Positions 40,101 through 53,000 of a DNA stretch of 64,000 nt are shown piece by piece. Below the pieces are notes generated by a model, which saw nothing but the letters and a program-made list of their open reading frames with translations, did no database searches and was not told the origin of the DNA. Made by a program: the position numbers and the translations under genes. Position 1 is the stretch's first letter. The number at the start of each line of letters is the position of its first letter. This DNA is from Enoplosus armatus (Eukaryota > Chordata > Actinopteri > Centrarchiformes > Enoplosidae), in assembly GCF_043641665.1 (NCBI RefSeq), contig NC_092184.1, positions 17,395,108-17,459,107 of the forward strand, in the 5' to 3' direction.

Positions 40101-40650
40101 GTCCACATAATTGTAAATAGGGACATTGCTAGTTAACTTCTCCAGGGCAAACATTTTGAAGGAAAATGTGTAAACATGTGCTAATCCAAAGATATGCAGT
40201 TTAGTATGCACTACTTAAGTGTTTTCCTCAGAATGAAAGGCCTGGTACCCCCTTCTCAAGCTAGACTCTGTTCCACCTTTATGTATTTTTCAGTGGGGGG
40301 TTTCTTAAGCTAATGATAAATTAGTATCTACTTCAATAGGTTTGTATTCAGTAGCTTCAGCCCCCCTGAGGTTTTGATAGTGGCCATGGCTATAGCCTTT
40401 GTTATAGCTTGGAAAAAAATGGACAGAAAACCCCATTACCTAGTTTCAGAAAGAGCGGAAATAAAAACTATCTATGTGAAAATACCCTGAGAACTGACAG
40501 CTAGGCAAACTCACAAGAGGGTCAAAACTATGAGCTCTTGGAAATCAAAACCAAAGTTCAACTTTCTCTCATATATAATTTCAGGCAAAGTCAGCTATCA
40601 GTTAAGGTAAAAAATAACATTAACATTAACCAGGGTTAATGAACTTAATT

Positions 40651-40841
40651 GGTAAATGGACTGCACTTATATACTTTTCGACCTTAACGGACAAAGCGCT
40701 TGGCACTTCGCAAAGGCACTGTCCTGCACATTCAGTGTCTTGCTCAAGGACACTTTGACACATGGACAAGAGCAGCCGGGGATCGAACTGCCAACACTGG
40801 GATTAATGGACGACCTGCTCTACCTCCTGAGCCACAGTCCC
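40651..40841 (-). mobile_element. tRNA-derived SINE with A and B boxes
   Basis: On the minus strand it starts GGGACTGTGGCTCAGGAGG (A box), has GGCAGTTCGATCCCCGG (B box), continues AGTGTCCTTGAGCAAGACAC and ends near AAGTGCAGTCCATTTACC. The head-to-tail order is complete, although the body is shorter than in the 10391-10612 copy of the same family. It could have been a pol III unit, but its promoter boxes have diverged. Confidence 0.78.
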
Positions 40842-43800
40842 TCTTAAAGTGTCTTAAATGCTGCACCTCTATAGTTTTGCCAGAGATACATAAACAATAA
40901 GCTGAAGCCTTGAAGATTCTTCAGGTTTTTAAATGACCACAATCAGGACAACCAGAATGCTGTCAAGGGCAGCAAGACGTATAAACACACTCAGCTAATG
41001 TGCAGGTTTTGTGTTTACAGTTCAAGTCACAATACACAGCTTTCAGTTTTGAAATTTTCTTCATGCTGTGTTTTTCAGTGATTTATTTTTTTCTTGGGTA
41101 GGGAATCTAATGCAGAGGATTTGCCCAATGAATACAATGGAAAAAAGTTTATCAGAGACGCACAGCACCAGAATGTCCTAGTTAGAAAGCTGTCTGAAAC
41201 ATATTTCTCCTTGACAGAGAAATTGTGTGAAAAGAAATGTTAAGCAGGTTTATTTGTGGGGGGTTTTTCAGTTTAAACATTGCAGCAGTTGATATTGCAG
41301 TTTTAATTAGTAGCACAGCCACAGCATGTGACACAAACACATAAAAGTACAAGCAAAGACATAAATAGCTGCAGTTTAGCCCTGTGAGTTTAGTAAACAT
41401 TATCAATTTACAAGTAACTGGCTTGGGAACTTGGGCCAAACCATTTGCAAGGACTAGTGGAAGAATGATGTATGTCAGCAGAACGCTTCTCATGATTGAC
41501 CAAGTCTGTTGAGCAAGAGCTTTGTCATTATGAGCGTGGTTTACACAGCTAGGGGCTACTCCTTATCTATACATAAAAGAAGCATACTCAAACCAGCATT
41601 TTTCCTTTTTGGTATACAGGACTCATATCTTTTTGCATCTTAATTGCAGGGGTAAATTAATTCATTAATTATTTCTAACAGATAAACAGCTTTCCATGCT
41701 GTGCAATAAACAGTCATCGACTGGCTTAGGTCAGCCACACAAGTTTTCCTGTAGCTTGCTATTTACACACACCGCTGGGCTCATATACTATACACATATC
41801 ACACATGTGCAGATGAACATTCAGAGCCTTATCTGCACATCGAGCTTCCAGGAGCTCTGTTTGATAATGACTCATTCTCACTCTTTCTCGCGGCTAAGCT
41901 GTTTGCACGCAGATAACCACAAATAAACAGGGCAGATAATTGCACACACAGGGTGAAATATGAAGACAAATGTGCAAAGACGTGCTTGATATGAACAACT
42001 GCTTAGATGGATGGTTGGATGAGCACAAATGCAGGAACACATATGCACAGATTCTGTAAATACTGTAGTTTGTTGCCTTTAATGTGCCTGAGAGAACGTA
42101 TCCCCCCTTGTTCCAATTAATAACGACAGACATGTTTCTCAAGCTTAATGTGTAGTTAGCGTCATATGTGTCCTTTTCTGTATTTCTTTCTCCCATCTCT
42201 CCTTTTCTCTCGATTGGCAGCATTGCATGTAGCATCCACAGCAGGCAAACACTCAAAAAGTCCAGGGAGCTCAACACGCAGAAGTCGTCTCATGAAAAAT
42301 AGATTTGCTCTATAAAAAGAAGCTACAATCTATACCCTCCAGTCTGTTCGAGTTGTTTCTACAAAACAGGAAGTGATTTAGAGGAGTCTGCAGAGTAATG
42401 GCATTCATTATCTTTTATGAAGGTAAATTATATAGTTGATTATCTTTTTATCTTTTTTTTTTTTTTACAGATAAGTGTCCTGGCTATGGTCACAAAAATA
42501 TGAGCTTAAAAAAAGCAGACGTTATGCAGTTAAATTACCTGTTCATCTGTTTACTGGGTCAACCACTGTGTCACATTACTGGCACACTGTCATACAGATT
42601 AGCATTTTTACCAGGATATGAATTCAAGCCAAACTACAGATGCATTAAATAAGAAATATTGACAAAATCATGACTGTGTTTGAGGGGTCCACAGTCGATT
42701 TTAACACATGCCAGAAAAACAGACGTTTTTCATACTGATGCTGAAGTTACCAAACATCATGCAGCCCACCAGAGGCATGCATTTATCAGACCATGGTATC
42801 AACAATATAAACAATAGGAAACAAAACACAATTTGTAGTTAAGTAATAATACGTGGTAATAACATGAGGTGAAACAGCAGTCAACCCAATTAAGGCAATC
42901 TTATTTAGATTCAAACAACTGTGTGTGGGTGATCATCTCTACATTACAGTAATTAGTAGAAACAAGTTGTCATCATATTAACCACAATATATTAAACCAC
43001 AACATGAAGTCATTGAATAAACCAATTAGTATTTTCAGTACATTAGTATGAGTCATTTCACCTAACATATAGGCTTAATTAAAGCAATTACCAACTTAGC
43101 AACATGCGATTGGATGTAGCTCTTCCTCTTTGTACTGTATTAGTCTGTGTTGCAATTTACATGGGGGGCTACCACAGAGAAAATACTTTTTATTTGGATT
43201 TCTCTTAGCTTTGCACAGGGTGAAGCTAATACTACTATGAAATAAAACTGTGTGAATATGTTAAATCAAAGTCATTCCTTCTGGTTGAACCGAGGAATAA
43301 TTCTGCAGTGCAATAAACAATTGTCATGGAAATTGTGGGCAATAACAAACCCAACTCAGTTTTTGTTATTCACTGCCTAATATGTGCTTCAGAAATGTAG
43401 GAAAGCTGGAGTTCTTCACAGTATTTCTGAAGTTTGTGTTCCTTATGGCCCAGTAGACATGCTGTGTGTCAGTGTGCAGTGTGCACTATCCGTGGTGCTG
43501 ATCCTGTGGTATCACCACAACCAGTCACCACACTGACTAAAGCCATAAGCCTTATCCTATTCCCCTGTGTGCATTAAATTACTAGAGAGACGACACCAGT
43601 GAATATAAGAGAGTCTATTTTTGAGTTTAAAGTAACAGTACTTGAGTTTATAAAGTTAGTCTTTAGTGAGTTCTACATTACTTCAAGACATGCTGTGTTT
43701 CTGTGACTCTGCACTCCACAGTGTCCCTCCAGTGTTAGGTAAGGTGGCAAAAATTCAAATATAACGATTCATAATTAATATGAAAATATATACATTCTAT

Positions 43801-44165
43801 GTCACAAGAGGGACATTAAAATATTATCTGGTACAGATTCAAAATGAAAGAAATATGGCTTAATGGACACCTACAGCTGTGTTATCTTTCTTTTTATAAC
43901 TACATTTAATACTATCTACTTACTATTATATAAACAGCAATTATTCTTGAGTACCAAATTCAGTCCTGTACAATCCTGTGGCCATGTACAACAGAAAGTC
44001 AGCCTCGCTCTCCCTCACTTTCTCTCTGCAGATCTAATCTCCCTCTCTCCTTCTCCCCAGACGACTGCTCTGACGATATTACCTTCCCATATGGAGAATA
44101 TTACTCTAGCATGCCATCTGTACTATCATCCTATCATCCCCTCGAGCGTGTGACCGTTAGTGTAT

Positions 44166-44169
<4 letters not shown>

Positions 44170-44198
<29 letters not shown>
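44170..44198. repeat. (TG)n microsatellite
   Basis: 29 bases of TG in gria4 intron 2. Confidence 0.95.
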
Positions 44199-44201
<3 letters not shown>

Positions 44202-44924
44202 AATATAGCCCGTGGGAGAATAAGCAAAGAGAGAGTAGGACATGTGTGTGTGCATGTCTACAGTCGTGTGAATGAGTGAGATGGAGAGAGAGTTTAAGTG
44301 CATGTGCATTGGTTCCAGTGATCCACAGTCTGTATAACAGTGCCATGATAAGACACAGTGTAATAATCCCCACCGAGAGCTGATTGTCATAGTCGATGCT
44401 CTTTTTCTGTGGGGGTATTTTAATGACTCTGTCATTGTCTTCACAAACACATCTATCATTGTTACTTTCATGCATACACTACAGACAGCAAAGCGGTATT
44501 TTCTACAACATCAAGCAGACAACAATATGTTATATCCCACAGCAGGTAAAGCGTCTATCTCCTTGCTCTTCACCAAGGAGATAGATGTGATTAGATAAAA
44601 ATGGCAACACATACACAAATAGAGATGTGTATATAGACATGCGCAGCTCTAAACTGTATCTATTGGTGAGTGAAGAGTTGCTTTTCTTTTCATTTCTTCC
44701 CCCTCTTCCTCTCTTACCCACTCTAGCCACCCCCCCACCTTTCTATCTTCAAGCAGACACCAAACACATTCCTGACCCAAATCTTTCCTTTCTACTCTCC
44801 CCTACTGCCTTACAAACACCAAAACCTGTCTGAGGTAATATTCCTCTGCTCTCCGTCCCTAAGTATGTTTTATGTTTGGAGACAAAAAGATAAAGAACGA
44901 AAGAAGAAGATTAACAGAGTTTGC

Positions 44925-45450
44925 ACAGCTGTGCTTTGAGCTAAATGCTACAATCACAATGATAATGCTAACATGCTGATGTTTAGCAGGTTTAATGTTT
45001 ACCATATTCACCGTTTTAGTTTTGTGTTAGCATGCTAATATTTGCTAATAACTGCTAAACACGAAGTACAGCTGAGGCTGATGGGAATGGCAATAGTTTT
45101 GTAGGGAATTGATTATAAAGTTTCGAGAAAATTAAAATTTTGATTGTATGATGGTAATAGATGACCACCAAAGTTTTTTCAATTGATCCTCACAGGAGAT
45201 GAATATCAGTACCCAATTTCATGGTAATCCATCTCATAGTTGTCCAGATATTTCTCTCAAAACCAAACTAAAACTCATGCTGGTGCTGGAGGTAAAGTCA
45301 CTTGGATATATCGTCTTGGAAGCACGGATGTCTGGTTGATGTTGAGAGACTTTACTGGTGAACACTTTGACCTGCTGGTGGTGTTAGATGAAAAGTCAGG
45401 GGATCAGTCTGGACCAAAGTGGTCCACCACCACTACAGCTGATACTGCCA
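44925..45450 (-). repeat. Dispersed repeat, copy 3 of 3, longest
   Basis: Reverse-orientation relative of 13140-13520. It has GTGCTTTGAGCTAAATGCTA, TAACATGCTGATGTTTAGC, GTTAGCATGCTAATATTTGC and GAAGTACAGCTGAGGCTGAT, then the downstream module with ATTTCATGGTAATCCATCTC and TTAGATGAAAAGTCAGGGGA, wording known to me from many fish introns. No protein is encoded. Confidence 0.7.
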
Positions 45451-46627
45451 GCCAGCCGAACAGAAAGAAAGATAGAAAGACAGACTGCAGAACTTAATTT
45501 AACAGAGAAAAGTAATGAACTCAATCTTGTCACACGAAACACACTCCCACACACAGTCTTACTTTTACCTATGGGAGTTCTATATGTGTAATTACTAACT
45601 GTACTTTGACAACTATTGCAATCAAAGGTTTCAGACTTGAGTGTTTCCCTCCAGCTGCTCAGTCAACTGACAATAATAGCTGCTAATGAATGGTATTTAG
45701 CTACTTGAATTAAAATGCAGTATGTACTTCAGACAGATGACAGATGGACACATGAAAGGCTATAAATAGAAAAGAGAACTCTAGAGATACAAATATGTAT
45801 TTTCATGATAATCTAGGTGCTTACAGACACTGTCTAGACACTGCGGGATAAATCTGGAACGGACAATGAGCAGTGCCCTCTACTTTGAGAAAATTAGAGA
45901 GGAAAAAACAACAAAAACAAAAAAAACAACAGCAGTGGGGTCCTCCAGGCAGTTGGTGATCCCATTTAGTAAGCACCCTCTGGTGACTCCTCCAACTAAA
46001 AGGGCCCCAGATGGGAAGGCTTTGACCTTGTTTTGAACTTTTTCTGCACTGCCAAGAGGTAAAGTGGATGCTCAGCTAGTTAACATTTCCCAACTCAATG
46101 CCTCTCTAAATGGAGTCATCATAGAAGACTGAACATGTTTAACACACACAGTTTTGAAGGGGAGGTATGTTTTTTTTATAATATAGGGGTCATTCTTAAT
46201 TAAGTGGGAGCATACTTCACTTACATGAATTTCATTTGAATTAGTCTCCAATCAAGTTTTATTGTCTGGGTGCTGTTTTGATCGGCTTTGCAATGAGATT
46301 GTCAGTTAAATAATAAAGAGCCGTAGTGACCTTGAGTGATAACGCTGCCAATGCTACAGCCTGTGGAGAAATATTTCTAATAATATTGGACATGATTTTA
46401 GCAAGGGTCAAAGGATATGTAAAAATATGGTGATATTTAATTACAGTGTGTCCTTTGTCTCAAATTCATCTTCAAAATCTTTCATAGATAGGTCAGCAGA
46501 AAAAAAGAAACCTTAGTTCACTGTGCCTGGTTTACAATCGCTTTTAGGATTACAATGCACAGAGTAAAAGTATTGCACTCATGTGAGCTACTGTGAGCAC
46601 CCAAATCATAAGCAAGGTGACCATAAC

Positions 46628-47145
46628 CAGTGGTGGAAGATGTATTCAGATGCTCTATTTAAGTAAAAGTAGCAATACCACTGTAAAAATACTGCATCCT
46701 TTATTCAGAGTGGACCCCGTCAGTGTCATATTTTTATTTATGTGATTTATTACTTCTGATAAATTAAAATATAAGCAGCATTTTAATGTTGTAGCTGTTC
46801 TATATATTTTGTATATAAAAACCCTGCACACCCATAGTCCTCTTCTCAATGCAGGTGTGTACAAACTGTACTTGACTGACAGCTCTCTCACCCTTCCGTT
46901 GATTTCGATGTACCTGTTAGGGCGGGACAAATTACCTTATTAGCGCATATTAGCACACATCATCAGCTCCACCCAACTTACAGCCAACTAGTGGTCTGAT
47001 CAGCCAGAATAACTGAAAACACCTGTGTGCCTTCCATTTGCAAAGTAATGACTAACAACAGCTGTCAAGCAAATGTCGTGGAGTACAACATTTCGCTCTG
47101 AAATGAAGTAGAAGTATAAAGTAACATAGTTACATTCCACAACTG
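46628..47145. mobile_element. hAT-like MITE with degenerate 8-bp target duplication
   Basis: The left end is CAGTGGTGGAAGATGTATTC, with TTTAAGTAAAAGTAGCAATA just inside. The right end contains GAAGTAGAAGTATAAAGTA and finishes CCACAACTG, near the inverse of CAGTGGTGG. ACCATAAC precedes and AACATAAA follows the body, matching at 6 of 8 positions. This end sequence marks a very common teleost MITE. It is non-coding and 518 bp long. Confidence 0.75.
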
Positions 47146-47799
47146 AACATAAACATGAAGATAAATACAGGACTGGACACAGTGGCTAAGAGTTTCAACT
47201 GTGAAATAAATCACAGAAGTCCTTTAAACTTTGTCCACGAAGTGGTTTCCGTAAAGATCATCACATCAACTGATCAATATGGTGAGGTGACACTGTTTGC
47301 ACAGTTTATATCCATATATTTGTTCACAAGCTGGACTGAAAGGCCAATGAGGCACATTCTGGAGCATTACGACTGTATATCCAACTGGCTTCTCAAGTAA
47401 TACCCGGTCTTCCATCGCTATTAACTGTGTTTTGCTTTGACATGCGTCTGTATGATTACTCCTCAGGTACCTCCTTGTGAGGCAGCAAGTGGTGCCATGT
47501 GGAGCTCTGCCTCACTGCTGCCTCAGAAGTAGTAGAGTCAAGAGGCTGAGTGAGGAAGATGTGGATTAGCCAGGAAAAAACCTGCTAGTGAACACACACT
47601 AGTCACAGAAGTGCAGACAATCGCAAACATCCTCCCAGCACACATACAGACTAGTTTGTGGTTTTAATTGTGATGCAGGGATTTCCTTCATGTTTCTATA
47701 CTTGTGAAGATAAGAAGGCAGACACACAGAGTGCTCAGGGGTAAAAATAGAAGCAAGGGAGTATCCATCCATCACTGTGACTGTCTGAAGGGCCAGATC

Positions 47800-47801
<2 letters not shown>

Positions 47802-47838
<37 letters not shown>
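47802..47838. repeat. (TG)n microsatellite, paired with 47923-47949
   Basis: 37 bases, pure TG; a complementary AC run begins 84 bases later. Confidence 0.95.
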
Positions 47839-47839
<1 letters not shown>

Positions 47840-47922
47840 ATGCTATTTGATGCACTCCACTACCTCAGCAAGAAGAGCCAGAATGTGAGTGGGCAAACCA
47901 TGATGTGACTTTTGAAACACAG

Positions 47923-47949
47923 ACACACACACACACACACACACACACA
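47923..47949. repeat. (AC)n microsatellite
   Basis: 27 bases, the inverted partner of 47802-47838. Confidence 0.95.
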
Positions 47950-48482
47950 GGTAAACCAGTGAGCTTAAGGAGATAAATACCAATGCTGTCAGAAAGAAAT
48001 TGACCTCTTTGAGGCCAGTAAACACACAAACCAGAACATGTCCAAACATACACAGCAGCCATGTCTCTGTCTAGCATAAAGGTTAGACGACTTGCTTCTA
48101 CTGCGTGAGTGTGTCTTTGCTCATGTGCTCATATGTGCCTGCCCTGCCTGCCTCTCTGTGTGTGTCTGCCCTCATGATAATCGCCAGAGAGTGCATAATT
48201 AATTATTTTCCTCTATTTCCATGAGAGCCTTTGTCTCCCTTCATATGAACCCTGCTCCTGCTCTGATCGGTTTAATAGCTTTTTTGCTTCCAACTCTGTC
48301 TCTTCCTATTTGTAAGTGTGATGAATTACCTGCTGGTTACCTTGGAATCTATTACCCTAGCTGAATACCAATGGGCCATTAGGGATGAATTGGTCCAAGG
48401 CTTTGAGGTTTGGGAGACTCTCAGTGTTCTCAATGAGAAAACAGGTTTTAACCAACGCAGACCAACATGCACGTGTATGCAT

Positions 48483-48484
<2 letters not shown>

Positions 48485-48545
<61 letters not shown>
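48485..48545. repeat. (AC)n microsatellite, paired with 48697-48775
   Basis: 61 bases, pure AC; a complementary TG run follows 151 bases later. Confidence 0.96.
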
Positions 48546-48549
<4 letters not shown>

Positions 48550-48696
48550 TACACATGCTAGGTTTTTCCAATTAATAAAGGCATTGTGGGAATAGTGGGG
48601 AAAGCTCAACTTTAATAATACAACAATGAATGAACTGAACCTTTGCTGGGACTTTTTGTGTGCATTTGTGAGTGTAGGCGTGTGGGCGCACACATT

Positions 48697-48723
48697 GGTG
48701 TGTGTGTGTGTGTGTGTGTGCGT

Positions 48724-48775
<52 letters not shown>
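48697..48775. repeat. (TG)n microsatellite
   Basis: 79 bases of TG with CG and TATG interruptions. Confidence 0.95.
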
Positions 48776-48778
<3 letters not shown>

Positions 48779-48891
48779 GGTCATGCCTCTCATCTCTGAG
48801 TGAGCCTCAGTGAGAAGGACTGAGTGGCAGCACTCATCAATATTAACTAATGCCCTTCCTTTCATCCACATCATAAATCCATGGAAACAAG

Positions 48892-48923
48892 CACACACAC
48901 ATGTGTGTGTGTGTGTGTGTGTG
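48892..48923. repeat. CA-to-TG dyad
   Basis: CACACACACATGTGTGTGTG is a perfect inverted repeat centred on CATG, continuing as TG. Confidence 0.9.
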
Positions 48924-49964
48924 AGAAAGAGAAACAGACTTAGATTGCATGGTGAGCCTTATGATTAAGAAGAAATGTTTAAATCAACAGTACTGCAGTA
49001 AAATAAAACAGTGCTTCTTGAAATATATCATTTATTGAAAATCTTAGTCCCAGTTTGTGGCAAATTGAGAAAAAAAGTGCACAGGAGAGATAAGCGGAGA
49101 GAGGCAGTGAAATCTAAACAAACATAGGGAGAGATAGACACTGTAGGTGACAGATGTGATGTTGTAGGTGTAGGTACAGTGTGTGCTTCAGCAGCCAATG
49201 TGTCAGTGTGAGTTGAAAGAAAACCCACTACGAACACATCACAGCTTTTGTCCCACACCAAAAGCCACTTAACAGCTAATGAGTAATGAGACAGAGCAAT
49301 GGCAGACAGAGGTGGGTGTGTGAGAGAGATGTAGAGAGATTGGGAGGAAGGAAACACTAAGTGAGGTGAAAACAAAAGATAAATGGAGAGCATGACTCAA
49401 GGAAATTGAAGAGAGAGAAATGAAGAAAGGAGGAGAGGGAGAAAAACTAGACCATGTTTGTGTTTGCGATTATGCATGACTGCATGCTTGTGCTTATAAG
49501 CATAAAAAAGCCAAGTGAGAGGAATGAATGAGAAAGAGAAGAGAAGAAAGACTGCAAATGGAAACCCTTTGATCAGAACATGAAAACAACGCGAGCTAAG
49601 CCGAGAGAGTGAAGAACAACAAAAAGACGTCACAGACAATTACTGCGTACATGGCTCCATTCAGTATAAACACCCCTGTGTTTTGCTAAGGCGATGGGTA
49701 ACACTTAAAATCCGCTGTCATCTCTTCTCATGCTTTTCATCTTCCAAACGCCAGAGCGTGAAAAACAAACACTGAGGAAACAGACATTTTTTTTCTGTTT
49801 ACAGCACAGCTATCATGCCCAGTGGGAAAATAGAGGTCTTAATGAAACACATTAGACAGAGAGAGGCAGTTGAGGCTCTTAGGGTGTGTGTGTGTATACA
49901 AGTGTGTAGGTGTGGGTCAGCGTGTGGGTTAAAGAGACGCAGTCTGCCTTTTATTTGACTGAAG

Positions 49965-50055
49965 TCAGATTACCTGGAGGGAACGTGGCTATTCACTGAG
50001 ACACACTGCATGGTCTAATAATATTATTCACTGTTCATTACTACCGAGGCTTGAA
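49965..50055 (+). repeat. Dispersed duplication A, copy 1
   Basis: Starts TCAGATTACCTGGAG and contains CTGCATGGTCTAATAATATT. About 73 of 91 aligned bases agree by eye with 52906-53000 on the same strand. It is not a simple repeat or a family I recognise. Confidence 0.8.
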
Positions 50056-51519
50056 CAAACAGGGAAGATAATACGGTGCTGACCTGGAATTCATATCCAA
50101 AAAAAAAAACCCATCCATCCTTCTGACTCACGTTCCCCCACCTGACCAAAGCAAGTTAATTAAAATGTTTTTCTGATTGTTACTTTAATATCACTTGGTA
50201 GACAGACAAAACACTGCAGCATGTTGTGGGAGGATTTTACTCAACCAGCTTCAGGCTTGGTAGCCTGTAAAACCTGCAATAAGACTGTCTCACTGTGTCT
50301 CATCTTGCCTGAAGGAACTGCAGACCCACAAAAAGGAATTTCATTAATATGAGTTTCAGTGCAGCTTTAGTATCAGTGAGATTCCCTAAATGCTGTTTCA
50401 TCTGCTTTTTTTCAAACTAATAACTAAAACTTGTTGTGCGCCAACTGTCAGATGTACAGCTAATGAACATCAGTGCAAAAATACTGCCAACTGCCTTTAG
50501 TCCAAAAATATTTTCAGTGTTATTGGGCTTTAATAACTCGTAACATTCACCTTTTAGTACCTTAGCTGCCTCTGTTGACTTTACCACATAGTCAAACTTC
50601 TATTTCACCTCAGAACCTCAACATTTTTTGATGGAGATAGTATACACTAATACTAATATACACACCCAGCTATCACCATTGCTTTGAAATGACCTGAGAG
50701 ACACTTTAAGACATCTTCGGTGACGTGTCCTAAATCATAAGACACATGTACTTCATCCTACTGTATGTTCTTTGAATTTGCTTAAAGTTATAATCCTTAA
50801 GATTTTCATGAAATCAAGTGTTATGGTCTGGATTTTTCTGCAATAGCCATAAACTGTATTTACATTCAGTTATTGTCTCTCTCCTTTATGTGCAGTAGTT
50901 TGCATTGTTAGTGGTGGAGTCCGCCATTCTTGTGCTTGTTTCAGACTGCCTAAATTTACACAAGGGTTTTGCAGGAAAATGCATGTAATCCAGAGTAATT
51001 TTACCTCATTGATAACAGCCTCACTGTTTACTGTTCACTCTCTTTACGCTGTGTCAGAGCTGTATTAAGTTAGTGGTAATGCTGCTGCTGCTGCTTCACA
51101 TTAAAAGCAATAAACTCGTGAAACACAGTGGCTTTTCTTGAGAAGCAGCCACAGGATACACAATGTATTTGTTACCGTGGTTAGCGCTAACGGCAATCGT
51201 TCATCAAAAATGTGTCAGCAAAACAAGATGATAATTTTCAGCATATTTTTGTCATAGCATTGGATATTTTTTTTTATTTTTGTAAGGGTGTAATGGAACA
51301 AGAAAAATCAGCCACAGTGAGATGTTAAAGGAAGAATTACAGACAACGTGCTGCACACCTCCAACTCCTCAGCAAGGTAACCAACATTACTGTGCACTGC
51401 TGTTGCGTAGAAAACTACACCCATGGCCACTACGAGATCAGATCGCAGCTGAAATTATTTTTGACTGTCTTCTTTTTTTTAAAACTTTTTTGTAGTTTTT
51501 ATGTTTTTATGTTTAAAAC

Positions 51520-52560
51520 AGGTGCTACAAAGCCCGTCCTATGTGTAACTGTGTATCGGCCGCCCGCACACAATGCCATCTTCCTAACTGAATTCTTTCT
51601 CTTCATTTTCAGTTTTTATCATCAGTTGTTTTAAACTTAAACAACATTTGATTCTCTGGGGATTTTATCATATTCTCATGTGAACACTCAATCCAACGCC
51701 AGCGTCGCTGAATTTCTTGGAACTATGGACTTTTTTAACATTACTCAGCATGTTGCGAGCCCAACTCACAACCGTGGCCATACTTTAGACCTAGAATTTA
51801 CACTTGGCCTGATCATTGCTTCTCTGGATGTGGAGGATTTGGGTGTCTCAGGCCATCAGTGTATCAGGTTCTCCACCTTGTTTCACACCTTCCCTAATCC
51901 TCAATTATCTGTTCGTTACTCCCACTCTATAAATACATCTACTGCAAGTCATTTCTCAGATGCCTACAGAGCCTCCCCTCTATTCTGCAGTATTAAGGCC
52001 CAACCCCTTCAGCAGAACACAGACCAATTAATCACAAAGTTTAATTCATTCTGTGAAGACATCTTGGACTCTGTGGCCCCTCTGATAGTCAGAAAACCTA
52101 GCCCTAACCCAAAACTAGTGACACCCGTGCTCTTAGGCAACTATGTCGAAAGGCAGAACGTAAATGGAAAATATTTAGGCTACAGGTGTTATTTGAGATA
52201 CTGAAAGGCTGTCTGGCAAATTATCAGCAATCTGTCAAAGCTGCAAGAGTGAAATATTTGGCCACCATCACCTCCTGAACCTCCCACAGTCCCAAAGCTC
52301 TGTTCCACACAATAAATTCAGTTCTCCACCCTGTCGCTGCTACCTGTCCTGTGCTGACCACAGCCATTTGTGAGGACTTTTTAAACTTTTTTCTACAAAA
52401 ATTGATCGGTCCCTCTCTGATGTCTGCCTGCTCTGCCATCCTTAATGACATTGAGCCTGTGTCTCTGTCTGCCATTTATGACACAATCTGGACATTGTTC
52501 CTACATACTTTTTAAAGGAAATATTGGACACTGTAGGGCCCACAATTTCCCTTATAATAA
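51520..52560 (+). mobile_element. Decayed non-LTR retrotransposon (LINE, CR1/L2/jockey-like) fragment
   Basis: Conceptual translation in shifting frames gives VLCVTVYRPPAHN, FFNITQHVASPTHNRGHTLD, SPKALFHTINSVLHPV and ILDTVGPTISLIINK. These are recognisable remnants of the C-terminal endonuclease region and the linker before the reverse transcriptase in teleost LINE ORF2. The frame is broken by shifts near 51660 and 52200 and by stops, and the reverse transcriptase core (YADD box) is not present. It is a dead fragment inserted in the sense opposite to gria4. Confidence 0.75.
51680..52204 (+). pseudogene. LINE ORF2 remnant, endonuclease C-terminal part
   Basis: The longest surviving open stretch (174 codons) of the LINE fragment. 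HTLDLEFTLGL corresponds to the HTLDLV-type motif near the end of the LINE endonuclease, and a GHQCIRF motif stands where SDH-type endonuclease endings occur, with the catalytic Asp apparently replaced by Gly. The start codon is fortuitous; flanking frames carry the rest. Confidence 0.65.
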
Positions 52561-52905
52561 ATAAGGGAGATGAGATAATACTGTATAATAGGCAACATCA
52601 AGTGAAGATGGGAAACAGTGCTCTCAGCTCAGACTTTATCTTAGAAATTGTGAAATTGTTTTTATTGCACAATTGGCAATAACAGGAAAAAAATCTAAAA
52701 ATACAGTTTGTCATAATTGTTGACAAATATTGAGTCTAATGCTGCCTGTGCCCCAAAGCCTTCAGCACTATCTGTGAAAGAAAGAACATTTACTGCCCTT
52801 AAAAAACTCTCTCACTATGCAGTGAGATGTCAGTTTTACTCCCTGGCAGTTGACTTTTTAATGAAAGAAGTGAGACACACTGTTTTATTGTACCACTAAA
52901 TTAAA

Positions 52906-53000
52906 TCAGATTACCTGGAGCAAATGTGCGGATTCATTGCAACATGCTGCATGGTCTAATAATATTGCTTGCTGTTTGGTCATTACTGCTGAGGCTAGAA
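52906..53000 (+). repeat. Dispersed duplication A, copy 2
   Basis: Partner of 49965-50055. The two share an identical 20-base block at 52947-52966 and 50006-50025, and the 15-base start. It lies about 350 bp after the LINE remnant. Confidence 0.8.
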
